Shown here piece by piece: positions 25,299 to 34,823 of a stretch of 64,000 nucleotides of DNA. The notes beneath the pieces were generated by a model that did no database searches, was not told the origin of the DNA, and saw only the letters and a program-made list of their open reading frames with translations. The stretch is taken from positions 124,001 through 188,000 of the forward strand of contig CAMYJW010000015.1 of the NCBI GenBank assembly GCA_947258815.1, in the 5' to 3' direction. The translations under genes were made by a program, and so were the position numbers. Within the stretch, counting starts at the first letter, position 1, and every line of letters starts with the position of its first letter. The DNA comes from an uncultured Sphingomonadaceae bacterium. GTDB taxonomy: Bacteria > Pseudomonadota > Alphaproteobacteria > Sphingomonadales > Sphingomonadaceae.

Positions 25299-27731
25299 TC
25301 AATCACCTTCATCGCGCGGCAACGCAAAGGCGACCAGAACATTGCGTTCATTCACTGCCAGAGCGCCGCTGCCGCCCGCCGCGATGACGACATACTGGCG
25401 GCCATCGCGTGCGACATAGGACATCGGATTGGCATTGCCGTTCGCGGGCAGATCGGCGCGCCACAGCAATTCACCGGACTTTGTATCGAATGCATGAATG
25501 CGCTTGTCCATCGTCGATGCGATAAAGGTCACCCCGCCTGCGGTGGCCAGAGTGCCGCCAACGCTGGGCAGGCCGAATGTGAACGGCAGGAGCGATCGCA
25601 TACCCATCGGTCCGATCCGGTCGGCGCTGCCGATCGGTTTGCGCCACACCAGCTTGCGGTTCTTCAGGTCAATCGCGCTGATCTCACCCACGGGCGGCTG
25701 CAGGCATGGCACGGCGAGCGGGGATATCAGCACACCGTTGAGCACGGCAAAGCGCGCGCCAAGCTGGGGCACGCCCGCGCGCACCGCTTCGGGAGAGACG
25801 CTTACGCCTTTGCCAAGCGGCTTCATCCCGCGCGCGGCGGCTTCTTCTGGCGTGATCAGCTTCGATTTCGTCGGCAGGCGATTGGAATTGACCAGCAGCA
25901 GGCCGTTGTCCTTGTCGATGGAAAACGCGCCCCAGTTCACACCGCCTGCAAATCCGGGATACTGCAGCGATCCTTGCAGGCTGGGCGGGGTGTAGCGCCC
26001 GTCATAACGCAGGCTGCGAAAGGCGATCCGGCACCATAACTGATCGAACGGGGTAAGGCCCCACATCTGCGCTTCGGTGAGTTTTTCGTCTGCAAAATCG
26101 GGCATGTCAGGCGAAAAGGGCTGCGTCGGCGAGGCGTTTTCGCCGGGGCCGGCAGCCCCCGGCACCTTGCGTTCCACCACTTGTGAAAGCGGTTCACCCG
26201 TGCGCCGGTCAAGCACGAAAACATCGCCGGTCTTGCTGATGCTGATCAGCGCGGGAACCTGTTTGCCATCAACCGGAAAATCGGTGAGCACCGGCTGTGA
26301 GGCGATATCATAGTCCCAGATATCGTGATGCACGGTCTGGAAGAACCAGCGCACCGCGCCGGTCGTGTTATCGAGCGCGACGATAGTGTTAGAGAAAGTT
26401 TCCGCCGCTTGGTTGCGCTCTCCGCCGTAATAATCAGGTGTGGCAACCCCCATCGGCACATAGACGAGGCCCAGTTCCTCGTCGGTGCTGGAAACCGACC
26501 AGCTGTTGGGGGTTCCGGGCAGGTAGATTTCATCGTCGGTAAGCGGCGCGGTGCGATCGGGTTGGGCGGGATCGAAATCCCAGACTTGCGCGCCGCTTTG
26601 CAGATCGTAGGCGCGCACGACGCCCGACGGCTGGTTGATCGTCTGCCCGTCAAACCCGTAGGAGCCGATCACCACGACATTGCCCGATATCGTCGGCGAT
26701 GACGTGTAATAGTAATACATACGTTCATGCGGGCCGATATTGCGCCGCATATCGACAGAGCCATTTTCGCCGAAATCGGCGCAGGGCTTCCCGGTTTCGG
26801 CATCGACGGCAAGCAGGCGCGCGTCGATCGTTCCGGCATAGAGCCGCCGGGTGCAGGCCGGTTTTGCGGCGTTTGCGTTATCTTCGGCGCGAACTGTCAC
26901 CAACCCGCGTTCTGCCAGATCGGCAAAACCCAGGCCCCGGCAATTGGCAAATCCCAGCCCTTCCTCGTTCACGTGCGGGTCGTGCCGCCACACTTCCGTT
27001 CCACTTGTCGCATCGAGCGCGAACAGCACGTTATGGGGTGTGCAGCCATATAGCGTCTCCCCGATCTTGAGCGGGGTCACTTCAAACGCCAGCGCGGGTG
27101 CGCCGCCCGGATTGGGCTTTGCGCCGGTTTCATAAGTCCAGGCCACTTCAAGCGCGCCGACATTGGCGGGTGTGATCTGGCGGGCGGGCGCAAATCGCTC
27201 TCCGCCGGAATTAAATCCCCATTCGCGCCATTCGGTCGGTGCATGATCCATGGAAACAGCGCCTGTATCGTTGTGCTCACGCGGCGCATCGGGGCGGATA
27301 ATCGCCAGCGCGATGATCGAAAACAGCGCGGCCGCGGCAATGCCGATCAGCGCCTTGCCCGCGCCTTTGCCTTCATCGCGATAGTCCAGATGGCGCGCGA
27401 CTGGCGGCAACAGAAAACCCAGCCCGATCCCGGTCAGCATTGCAACGCGCGGCAACAAGGCCCAGCCATTCCAGCCCGACTCGATCAGCGCCCATATCCA
27501 GGTGGCAAGCAGCAGCGCGGCATAAAGCCAGGCCGCGAATGTGCGACCGCGCCAGACAAGGTATCCCGCGATCAGCAGCGCGCCGCCTGCCAGCCCATAG
27601 TAAAGGCTGCCGCCGAGCATGATCAGCTTGGCGCCGCCGGCCAGCAGCGCGCCGCCGCACAGTATCAGAATAATCGCGAAGACGAGCGCGACGAAACCGC
27701 CCGCGCGCTGTTGCGTTGCCGCTTGTTCCAT
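25299..27731 (-). CDS. Membrane-bound PQQ-dependent dehydrogenase (glucose/quinate/shikimate family)
   Basis: This 810-residue quinoprotein has five membrane helices in the first 150 residues. A periplasmic PQQ propeller follows, whose blades show WAYETGAKPNPGGAP, GTEVWRHDPH, DLQSGAQVWDFDPAQ, and SGELLWRADLPANGNANPMSY near the end. It oxidises a sugar or polyol in the periplasm and passes electrons to ubiquinone. The length matches the membrane glucose dehydrogenase (near 800). The ATG at 27731 has GGGAGA before it; the frame continues to 27809 but without a site. PQQ synthesis genes are not in the window. Whether glucose or quinate is the substrate is open. Confidence 0.88.
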   Translation of the reverse strand: MEQAATQQRAGGFVALVFAIILILCGGALLAGGAKLIMLGGSLYYGLAGGALLIAGYLVWRGRTFAAWLYAALLLATWIWALIESGWNGWALLPRVAMLTGIGLGFLLPPVARHLDYRDEGKGAGKALIGIAAAALFSIIALAIIRPDAPREHNDTGAVSMDHAPTEWREWGFNSGGERFAPARQITPANVGALEVAWTYETGAKPNPGGAPALAFEVTPLKIGETLYGCTPHNVLFALDATSGTEVWRHDPHVNEEGLGFANCRGLGFADLAERGLVTVRAEDNANAAKPACTRRLYAGTIDARLLAVDAETGKPCADFGENGSVDMRRNIGPHERMYYYYTSSPTISGNVVVIGSYGFDGQTINQPSGVVRAYDLQSGAQVWDFDPAQPDRTAPLTDDEIYLPGTPNSWSVSSTDEELGLVYVPMGVATPDYYGGERNQAAETFSNTIVALDNTTGAVRWFFQTVHHDIWDYDIASQPVLTDFPVDGKQVPALISISKTGDVFVLDRRTGEPLSQVVERKVPGAAGPGENASPTQPFSPDMPDFADEKLTEAQMWGLTPFDQLWCRIAFRSLRYDGRYTPPSLQGSLQYPGFAGGVNWGAFSIDKDNGLLLVNSNRLPTKSKLITPEEAAARGMKPLGKGVSVSPEAVRAGVPQLGARFAVLNGVLISPLAVPCLQPPVGEISAIDLKNRKLVWRKPIGSADRIGPMGMRSLLPFTFGLPSVGGTLATAGGVTFIASTMDKRIHAFDTKSGELLWRADLPANGNANPMSYVARDGRQYVVIAAGGSGALAVNERNVLVAFALPRDEGD

Positions 27732-27899
27732 CCGGCCTGTCTCCCGCGTGTGTACGCCTGCGTGGGCGCGTGATTTTCTCGCTGCACAGTGTCGATAAAT
27801 GTTCGACATAGCAAGTTCGATCGGTCATAAGTCTGCCGGAAAGAGACACGTTACGCGCCTGTTGGCGGGGGTGGAAATCGGTGTCCGAAGGAGATGAGT

Positions 27900-28331
27900 A
27901 TGTCTGATGTGGAAAGCCAGCGTGCGGCCAATCTGGCGCTTGCGCGGTCAGCATTTGAAGATTTTGAGCCGACCAGTCCGGCCTGGCAGGCAGGGCTGGC
28001 CGATGATGTTGTCATGACGTTCCCATATGCGGATAGCATAGGTTTGCCGCCAGTGGTTGAAGGCAAGGAAGCAGCCGTCGGGCTGTTTATCGGGGTGGCC
28101 GAGAAGCTGAACCTGAAGTTTCACGATGTCCGGTTGCAGTCGATGGCGGACCCGGAATGGGTGCTCGTTGAAACGCGTGGCAAGGGATCGTTCAAGGGCA
28201 ATGCCTACAATCAGCAATATATCACGCTTGTTCAGTTTCGCGATGGCCAGATGAAACAATACCGAGAATATTTCGATTGTCAGGTCGTCGTCGATTGCTT
28301 CGGTTCGATCGAAAAACTCATGGCGGGCTGA
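27900..28331 (+). CDS. SnoaL/NTF2-like protein
   Basis: This 143-residue small alpha+beta barrel protein has an N-terminal helix ALARSAFEDFEP, then DDVVMTFPYADSIGLPPVVEGKEA and a C-terminal strand ITLVQFRDGQMKQYREYFD, as in SnoaL-like isomerases and cyclases. The start was set at the second of two close ATGs, because AAGGAG touches the first and lies six bases before the second. Members are isomerases, hydratases or ligand carriers. It is 31 bases before an Old Yellow Enzyme relative and probably shares its transcript. Confidence 0.75.
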   Translation: MSDVESQRAANLALARSAFEDFEPTSPAWQAGLADDVVMTFPYADSIGLPPVVEGKEAAVGLFIGVAEKLNLKFHDVRLQSMADPEWVLVETRGKGSFKGNAYNQQYITLVQFRDGQMKQYREYFDCQVVVDCFGSIEKLMAG

Positions 28332-28362
28332 TCGCCCGGCGCGCAATTTCATCAGGAGACGT

Positions 28363-29634
28363 GTGATTCCCAATCTCGATCAGCCGTTGGCGCTGCCGTG
28401 CGGAGCAGTGTTGAAAAACCGTCTGGCCAAGGCCGCGATGACGGAGGGCGTTGCCTCGCCCGACAATACCGCAAACGAAGGCCATGTGACGCTTTACGAT
28501 CGCTGGGCGAAAGGCGGCGCAGGGCTGCTGATTACGGGCAATGTCCAGATCGACCGCCGCTTTCTTGAACGGCCCGGCAATGTCGCGATCGATGGCAATG
28601 GCGGGCTTGACGGTCTGGCCGCTTACGCAAAGGCGGGCAGCCAGGATGGCACGCATATCTGGATGCAGATCAATCATCCGGGGCGACAGGCGGGCACCGG
28701 AACCGAGCAGTTCGTTTCGCCATCGGAAAATCTTAATCCGGGCAAGGAAACATCGTCACGCGCGCTTGAGGCAGCCGAGATCGAGGATATTATCGCGCGC
28801 TTTGCCTATGTCGCTAAAGTTGCACAGGATGCAGGTTTCACCGGGATTCAGATTCATGCCGCGCATGGTTATCTGCTTTCGCAATTTCTCAGCCCGCTGA
28901 CCAACCGCAGGAGCGATAAATGGGGCGGCTCGCTTGAAAACCGGGCGCGCGCACTGCTTGAAATCGTGCGCCGATCGCGTGCGGCGGTCGGCCCGGGATT
29001 TCCGATCTCGGTCAAGCTTAACAGCGCGGATTTCCAGAAAGGTGGGCTGACCGAAGCGGATTCGCTGCAAGTCATCGAATGGCTTGAGGCGGAAGGCATC
29101 GATCTGCTTGAAGTTTCGGGCGGGAGCTACGAATCGTTTGCGATGATCGGCCGGGATGAGACGGGCGCGATCAAGCCGAAGGCCGCCTCGACGATTGCGC
29201 GTGAAGCCTATTTCCTGGAGTTTGCCGCGCGCTTGCAGCCGCTCGTCAATGTGCCGCTGATGGTCACCGGCGGCTTCCGCACGCGGCAGGGTATGCAGCA
29301 GGCGCTCGATTCAGATGAGATGGATGTTGTCGGACTGGCGCGTCCGCTGTGTGTCGATCCCACCTATTGCAATCAGTTGCTCGACGGATCAGTTGAGACG
29401 CTGCTTTCGCCCGACAAGGACTGCAATCTCGATCCGGCAAAATGGGACAACCCCGATGCCGCCGTGCTGCGCAAGATGGAAGTGGACGCGGGAACGGCCT
29501 ATTATTTCAATCAGGTCATACGGTTATCGCAAGGCCTTGATGCCGAGCTTGAGATTGACTGGGATGAGCAGTTGTTGCGCATCGCCGGATATGACGGTGC
29601 AGCGGGTGAGCGGTATCTGGCCAGCTTCGAGTAA
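28363..29634 (+). CDS. NADH:flavin oxidoreductase (Old Yellow Enzyme family)
   Basis: This 423-residue FMN TIM-barrel enzyme begins at GTG with AGGAG before it. It shows NRLAKAAMTEGVA at the first strand, WMQINHPGRQ, the paired HAAHGYLLSQFLSP and NRRSDKWGGSLENRAR (substrate and FMN region), and VTGGFRTRQGM near the phosphate site. It reduces activated C=C bonds with NAD(P)H. The C-terminal 60 residues extend the core. It would saturate an enone or enoyl intermediate in the surrounding catabolic set. It is convergent with the next gene. Confidence 0.88.
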   Translation: MIPNLDQPLALPCGAVLKNRLAKAAMTEGVASPDNTANEGHVTLYDRWAKGGAGLLITGNVQIDRRFLERPGNVAIDGNGGLDGLAAYAKAGSQDGTHIWMQINHPGRQAGTGTEQFVSPSENLNPGKETSSRALEAAEIEDIIARFAYVAKVAQDAGFTGIQIHAAHGYLLSQFLSPLTNRRSDKWGGSLENRARALLEIVRRSRAAVGPGFPISVKLNSADFQKGGLTEADSLQVIEWLEAEGIDLLEVSGGSYESFAMIGRDETGAIKPKAASTIAREAYFLEFAARLQPLVNVPLMVTGGFRTRQGMQQALDSDEMDVVGLARPLCVDPTYCNQLLDGSVETLLSPDKDCNLDPAKWDNPDAAVLRKMEVDAGTAYYFNQVIRLSQGLDAELEIDWDEQLLRIAGYDGAAGERYLASFE

Positions 29635-29660
29635 GGTTATCGCAAGGCACGAGGCCGCAA

Positions 29661-30704
29661 TCAGCTCGCCTGTCTGACACCTGCGATCAGGTCACCCTGC
29701 ATATCTGGCGTGGTGCCGTGCAGCAGGATGTGATCCACGCCCGCGTCAATATAGTCTGACAGGCGCGCCACGCAATTGGCAATGCTGCCGGTGGCGGCTC
29801 CGGTTGTCAGCCATTCGGGTGGCAACAGGGAAGCGGCCTTGGCCATCGCGCGCCGCTTGCTTGCTGCGTCGCCGGTTCCGTATTCCAGCGCGGCGAGGCC
29901 GGTTTCGGCCAGCCTGTTCATTGCATCTTCGCTCCAGCCGTTGGTCTTTACGATCGGCAGGCCAAGCTCGCGATGCATGAAATAGGAAACTGCGCGCGCT
30001 TCGAGAATGTCGATGCGCTTTGCCTCGTCCAGCGTGTCGGGCGCGGCGACGACAGTGGCATATATCTTGACCGCCAGCGGATCGCGGCCAGCGTCTTTGG
30101 CGGCGTTGCGCACGATAGCGATGGAGCGGGCCGCGCCTTCCACGGTCAGAAACGGATGGAGCACCACGCCATCAAAATTTGCGCCGGCCATTGCCAGCGT
30201 TTTCGGGCCGATGGTGCCGAAGATCAGCGGCGGCGGCGTATCATAGCCTTGCGGAAGTTTCAGCTCGCCCCAGTCTCCTGCGGGGCCGTTGTATGTTACC
30301 GTCTCACCGGCCCACAGCTTGCGCAGGATCATTGCATAGTCCGCCAGACCCTGCATTTTCGGCGTGGGAATGTGCATCTTGCGAAAATGCGATTCGACAC
30401 CCCGGCCATAGCCCAGCACAAACCGGTTGCCGCTGAGCATTTGCAGTGTCTGTGCCATGCCCGCCTGCACGACTGGATGGCGGGTTCCGAAATGGGTCAG
30501 CCCGGCAACAAGCGTGATATCCTGCGTAACTTGTGTGAGCGCGCCCATCGTTGCGCCCAGTTCCTTGCTTTCCCAGCGTTCGGAAAGGAAAATGCCGCCC
30601 AGACCGATCGTTTCGGCTTCGCGCGCCTGTTTGATGCCCGGATTGGGATCATCAACCTGACCGGGCAAAATATAGGAGTAAATCTGGTCGGCAGAAATCG
30701 CCAT
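29661..30704 (-). CDS. Luciferase-like (LLM) flavin/F420-dependent oxidoreductase
   Basis: This 347-residue TIM-barrel oxidoreductase has IGLGGIFLSERW at an early strand, ITLVAGLTHFGTRHPVVQAGMAQTLQ, and GRFVLGYGRG-type loop (NRFVLGYGRGVES), a luciferase-like monooxygenase signature. The ATG at 30704 has AGAGGGG nearby. It begins 13 bases after the upstream hydrolase stop. Such enzymes use reduced FMN with O2 (Baeyer-Villiger or hydroxylation) or F420. The sequence here resembles the F420-type subgroup by its opening SDQIYSYILPGQ-like segment, but the cofactor cannot be fixed by eye. It is one of three such enzymes within 6.5 kb. Confidence 0.82.
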   Translation of the reverse strand: MAISADQIYSYILPGQVDDPNPGIKQAREAETIGLGGIFLSERWESKELGATMGALTQVTQDITLVAGLTHFGTRHPVVQAGMAQTLQMLSGNRFVLGYGRGVESHFRKMHIPTPKMQGLADYAMILRKLWAGETVTYNGPAGDWGELKLPQGYDTPPPLIFGTIGPKTLAMAGANFDGVVLHPFLTVEGAARSIAIVRNAAKDAGRDPLAVKIYATVVAAPDTLDEAKRIDILEARAVSYFMHRELGLPIVKTNGWSEDAMNRLAETGLAALEYGTGDAASKRRAMAKAASLLPPEWLTTGAATGSIANCVARLSDYIDAGVDHILLHGTTPDMQGDLIAGVRQAS

Positions 30705-30717
30705 CGCCTTGGCCCCT

Positions 30718-31608
30718 CTAACCTGAAAAATATTCGGCGGCGAAGGCTTCGATTTCCGCCATCGCCTCGCGCGTGGCATCGAGGAACGGGAAGAACGTCC
30801 AGATATGGATCACATCGGGATACATCGACAGGCGGACTTTGCCGTTCGCTCTGCCGATGCTGGCAGCCAGCCGCACCGAATCATCGCGCAGGGCTTCGGC
30901 TGCACTGACGATAAGCAGGACCGGCGGCAAATCGTGATGTTCCCCCCACTGCGGCGAGGCGAGCGGAATGTCATGCGGGTCGGTTTGCCCTATATAGACC
31001 TGCCCCATGCCGACGATCAGATCGCGGTTGATCAGCGGATCGGTTTCGATATTCGCGCTGTCGCCTTCGCCGGCAAGATCAAGCAGCGGCGATATCGGAA
31101 CGGCGCAGGTCGGCGCGGGCAAGCCCTTGTCTCGAATGCTCATCAGCGTTGCCATGCACAGCCCGCCACCGGCTGAATCGCCCGTCAGCATGAGCTTTCC
31201 GGCGTCATGGTGGCGCAACGCCCACTCGTACACGGTCAGGCCGTCATCGGCGGCGGCAGGGTATGGGTGTTCCGGGGCAAGCCGATAATCAGGCAGCAGA
31301 ACGGGGGCGCCGGTTGCTTCCGAAAGTCTGCTGGCGAACTCGCGATAGGCATTGGCCGATCCCATCACATAACCGCCGCTGTGATAGTGAATGACCAGCC
31401 GATCGCCTGCCACACCCGGCGCGGTTACTTTCAGGCAGGGAACGCCGTCGGCATCGACCGGCTCGACTGTGACCTTATCGGCAAGCGGAATCTGCGCGGC
31501 CATCGCCTCAAAGCCCGCGCGCCATTCCTCTATCGGGGCGTCCGGGGATGCGGGCGTTGCTTCGCGGAACATGGCGACCGACTTTTCTCGGGCTTGCTGT
31601 TCGTTCAT
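30718..31608 (-). CDS. Alpha/beta hydrolase, hormone-sensitive-lipase type esterase
   Basis: This 296-residue hydrolase has the oxyanion motif YHSGGYVMGS (an HSGG variant of HGGG) and the nucleophile elbow LTGDSAGGGLC. A late acidic/His pair sits around VSAAEALRDDS and YPDVIHIW. The ATG at 31608 has GGGAGAG upstream. It lies between two luciferase-like oxidoreductases in a leftward operon. If those make esters or lactones by oxygen insertion, this enzyme would open them, a common pairing. The substrate is inferred from context only. Confidence 0.88.
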   Translation of the reverse strand: MNEQQAREKSVAMFREATPASPDAPIEEWRAGFEAMAAQIPLADKVTVEPVDADGVPCLKVTAPGVAGDRLVIHYHSGGYVMGSANAYREFASRLSEATGAPVLLPDYRLAPEHPYPAAADDGLTVYEWALRHHDAGKLMLTGDSAGGGLCMATLMSIRDKGLPAPTCAVPISPLLDLAGEGDSANIETDPLINRDLIVGMGQVYIGQTDPHDIPLASPQWGEHHDLPPVLLIVSAAEALRDDSVRLAASIGRANGKVRLSMYPDVIHIWTFFPFLDATREAMAEIEAFAAEYFSG

Positions 31609-31648
31609 TGTGCGTCTCTCCCGTTGCCGTTTCAGGCCCGTTGCCGCG

Positions 31649-32749
31649 TCAGGCCGCTTTCGCAAGCGCAGCGGCGCGCAGCATTTCCTTTGCCTGAGGT
31701 ATAACGTCTTCGCCAAATTTGGTAAGCGAAATGAGCGCTTCGTCGCGCGTCATGCCACCATAGAAGAAGCAGCCCGCGATCGAGAGATCGGCGTCGATCA
31801 GGGCAATGCGCTCTTCCAGCTTGTCTAGGATCTGCTGCGGCGTTCCAATCCCGAGCTGGCTGTTCACATAAGCTTCGGCAGCCGCATCGGCACCGGCCTC
31901 ACGCAGGGCCTCGGCTTCTTTCGCGTAGGATCCATAGCCCTTCTTCTCGGCAAAGTGGCTGCCATCCATCTCATAATGGCGCACCACGGTATGGAAATAA
32001 TTGACGGTGTATTTCATCGCCAGATCAAGCGCTTCATCGGCGCTGTCGCGGATCATATAGAAATCGTCGGTCACGACATGCGGACGGCGGCCCGGATGAT
32101 GTTCCCTGAACGCTGTGGTGTAGGCATTGAGAACCGGCGCCATATCGGGAATGGGTTTGGTGACGAAGCCCAGCAGGCGCCCGCCGATCTTGCCTGAAAC
32201 AGCCGCCGAATCGGGTGACATGCCAACCGAAAGGAAATCATCAGCCAGTTCTGGGCGAGGAGCTGGATGAATGGGGGTGCGGATCTGCTTGTAAAATGGG
32301 CCGTCACCTTCGATTTCTCCGGTCCGAAGCGCATTCAGCACCATTTCGATGGCCTCGTCGAAGCGACCGCGCGATTCGCCCATATCGATGCCGAGATGTT
32401 CATATTCCATGCGCGCCAGCCCCCGGCCAAAACCCGCCATGCAGCGCCCGCCGCTCAGGTGATCGAGATAGGCCAGCTTTTCCACGGCGCGCAGAGGATT
32501 GTTCCACGGCAGAATAACTGCGCCGAGAGCGAGTTTAAGCGTCGTGGTTTTGGCGGCGAGATAGCAAAGCGGCATGAAATTGTCGGGGCATGCCGAATAG
32601 TCGATATCGAAATGGTGTTCGGGCGATGCGCAGACATTGAAGCCAAGCGCTTCGACTTTTTCCATCAGCCACATCTCGTCCTCAACGAACTGCCGCGGCC
32701 CGCGCGCGTTGCCGGGGTTCTGCCAGACCGGGGTGTAAATGATATCCAT
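31649..32749 (-). CDS. Luciferase-like (LLM) flavin-dependent monooxygenase
   Basis: This 366-residue bacterial luciferase-like enzyme begins MDIIYTPVWQNPG and continues with VEALGFNVCASPEHHF (the early His cluster), LKLALGAVILPWNNPLRAVEKLAYLDHLSGGR, and GFGRGLARMEYEHLG, the standard loop of the family. It would use reduced FMN from a separate reductase and O2. It is the first gene of a leftward set of three. A separate flavin reductase is not seen nearby. Related enzymes with this N-terminus act on terpenoid ketones and hydroxylate alkanes, but no substrate is assigned. Confidence 0.87.
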   Translation of the reverse strand: MDIIYTPVWQNPGNARGPRQFVEDEMWLMEKVEALGFNVCASPEHHFDIDYSACPDNFMPLCYLAAKTTTLKLALGAVILPWNNPLRAVEKLAYLDHLSGGRCMAGFGRGLARMEYEHLGIDMGESRGRFDEAIEMVLNALRTGEIEGDGPFYKQIRTPIHPAPRPELADDFLSVGMSPDSAAVSGKIGGRLLGFVTKPIPDMAPVLNAYTTAFREHHPGRRPHVVTDDFYMIRDSADEALDLAMKYTVNYFHTVVRHYEMDGSHFAEKKGYGSYAKEAEALREAGADAAAEAYVNSQLGIGTPQQILDKLEERIALIDADLSIAGCFFYGGMTRDEALISLTKFGEDVIPQAKEMLRAAALAKAA

Positions 32750-32869
32750 TGCAAACTCTCCTCATCGGGCTTTGCTGCCCAAAACCGAATAAACATCGTG
32801 TATAGCATTCGGGGTCAGGCTGCAATCCATTCAGTTTCAGGAGCGCTGGCGTCTGGATTTGTGGCTTGT

Positions 32870-33838
32870 TCAGCGCGCGCGGGCGGCGGCTCCATGGCGG
32901 GTGCGATAGGCCATGGAGGTGTTTTCCATCGCCAGGCCGTGCCCGACATGGCCATCCATCGTCCAGCGCTTCAGAACAATGCCAACATCGACACTGGGAT
33001 AGACCGGCCAGGGCCCTCCGGCGATCGACGCGCCATAAAGGCTGAACGTTGCGCCATTCGCATCCGTGCCATGCCACTGGGCCGCTACCGGGAGATAGTT
33101 CAGCCGAGAGAGGATCAGCCTTGCCGATTTGAGGCCGGTGACCTTGCCCTGACGGCAGATATAGCCGTGCGCCATTTCAAGCTCGTCGCTGTTCACCGGA
33201 TCGGCGGGGAAAAACCCGTGAACCGCAGTGTCCGTCTCGGGAAAATAGGCGCCAAGCCACATCATGCCGGGCAGATCGACTTCGGTTCTCGGACCCCAGC
33301 TATGATCGATTACCTGCACGCAATCGACGGGAATAACTTCGCCTCTGCAGCGGATTTCGCCCGTTAGCCGGGCGTGCATATCCCAATGGCCGCGATAAGC
33401 CTCGCCCAGCACAAATGTGCTGTCGTGTTGCGCGCGGGTGACCGGGTCCATGTCGGGATCGGAGATGTCATAAGGCTCCATGATACCGCGCACATCAAAG
33501 TGGATTTCGGTATCCTCCACGCCGATATAATCGACCCGGTAATCACGCACGTTCAGCGCTTTGACGCTCAGGCCACTGTTGAGAGAATATTCGCGCAGGC
33601 TGGGCGCAGCGGGCTGATGGTGGTGGTTCGCCACATAGAGCGCATCGTGCGAGCGATCGACAAGTCCGCGCCAGATGCGAACGTCCGTCATCACCACGCC
33701 AAGGTTGGGCCGGAACAGTGCCTGCAGGTGTCCCAGAATCCGGCGTTCGGCGTTGTAAAATGCGAAATAGTTGGTTTCCGCCCAATCATGACAGTCAGGA
33801 TCGGTCGCATGAAAATCTATGTCGCTGTCGGTAATCAT
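32870..33838 (-). CDS. Conserved protein of unknown function, CrtC/lipocalin-like appearance
   Basis: This 322-residue protein has no recognised catalytic motif. It is rich in beta-strand and aromatic residues: WAETNYFAFYNAERRILGHLQALFRPN, QVIDHSWGPRTEVD, MMWLGAYFPETDTAVHGFF. Such proteins resemble the beta-barrel DUF7064/hydroxyneurosporene synthase-like group found beside catabolic genes in sphingomonads. That likeness is from memory and weak. GGAGGA seven bases before the ATG fixes the start at 33838. It is divergent from an SDR gene, with 93 bases between. It may bind or hydrate a hydrophobic substrate. Confidence 0.55.
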   Translation of the reverse strand: MITDSDIDFHATDPDCHDWAETNYFAFYNAERRILGHLQALFRPNLGVVMTDVRIWRGLVDRSHDALYVANHHHQPAAPSLREYSLNSGLSVKALNVRDYRVDYIGVEDTEIHFDVRGIMEPYDISDPDMDPVTRAQHDSTFVLGEAYRGHWDMHARLTGEIRCRGEVIPVDCVQVIDHSWGPRTEVDLPGMMWLGAYFPETDTAVHGFFPADPVNSDELEMAHGYICRQGKVTGLKSARLILSRLNYLPVAAQWHGTDANGATFSLYGASIAGGPWPVYPSVDVGIVLKRWTMDGHVGHGLAMENTSMAYRTRHGAAARAR

Positions 33839-33931
33839 CCGCTCATCCTCCAACCAGATTATTTTTTATGTATGCTGGACAATTAGGCAGAAGCATATGA
33901 AACATCAACCGAAGGTTTTTCGGAAGAGGGT

Positions 33932-34711
33932 GTGGGTTTGGAACAGCAGGATGCAGTCGTCGATCTGGCCGGACGGCGGATTGTGGTTGTCGGCGGAGCG
34001 GGCGATATCGGTTCGGCGCTGGTCGGAAAGCTGGTCGCTCTGGGCGCGGTCGTGGGCGTTGTCGATCGCGATGCGTACGCGCTTGCCGCGCTTGCCGGTA
34101 AGGCGCAAGGGGCCAATCCGTTGCGGACCTGTCAGGCCGATGTGTGCGACGAACAGGCGATGGCGCGCGCATTTGCCGAATTTTCCCCGGAAATTGACGG
34201 ACTGGTGAATGCGGCGGCGATCGAGAACCGGCCGACGCCGATAGACCAGTTCGATGTAGAAACCTTTCGCAGGATTCAGGATGTCAACGTCACCGGGGTG
34301 CTTCTGGGTATGAAGCACGCGATCCCGCTGATGCGCGAATCCGGCGGTTCGATCGTCAATCTGTCAAGCACGGCGGGTATCAAGGGATCGCCCGGAATGG
34401 CGGCCTACGTTGCAAGCAAGCATGCGGTTATCGGCCTTACACGCTGTGCAGCCGTGGAATGGGGAGAATACGATATCCGGTGCAACGCAGTGTGCCCCGG
34501 CCCGGTAGAAAGCCGCATGATCGACGCCATTTTCGGCAGCGAGCCGGGTGCGCCATCGCAGAAGGCAAAGGCGCGTATGGCGGTGATACCCAGCAGGCGG
34601 TTCAGCACGCCCGAAGAGGTGGCCAATCTGGTTGCCTTCCTGCTTTCGGATGCGGCGCGGATCATCAACGGCGCCTGCTATTCGATCGATGGCGGATTGT
34701 CCGCGATCTGA
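33932..34711 (+). CDS. Short-chain dehydrogenase/reductase
   Basis: This 259-residue SDR starts at GTG with GGAAG upstream. The cofactor motif is VVVGGAGDIGSALV (glycine-rich turn GGAGDIG), followed by VNAAAIEN, the active-site Ser in VNLSSTAGIKG and YVASKHAV with the catalytic Tyr and Lys, and the C-terminal IDGG. It oxidises an alcohol or reduces a ketone with NAD(P). It is separated from the leftward gene by a short two-way promoter gap and is followed after about 110 bases by a luciferase-like gene. Confidence 0.9.
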   Translation: MGLEQQDAVVDLAGRRIVVVGGAGDIGSALVGKLVALGAVVGVVDRDAYALAALAGKAQGANPLRTCQADVCDEQAMARAFAEFSPEIDGLVNAAAIENRPTPIDQFDVETFRRIQDVNVTGVLLGMKHAIPLMRESGGSIVNLSSTAGIKGSPGMAAYVASKHAVIGLTRCAAVEWGEYDIRCNAVCPGPVESRMIDAIFGSEPGAPSQKAKARMAVIPSRRFSTPEEVANLVAFLLSDAARIINGACYSIDGGLSAI

Positions 34712-34823
34712 CAGATGACGGATTGACTCATCCGGGCAGGGCGACGACAAGAAAGCCGATCTTTTTTAGGTTTTTTACGAAGCGGCCAATGCAATGGCCA
34801 CTCACTTACGGGACTTGAGGACA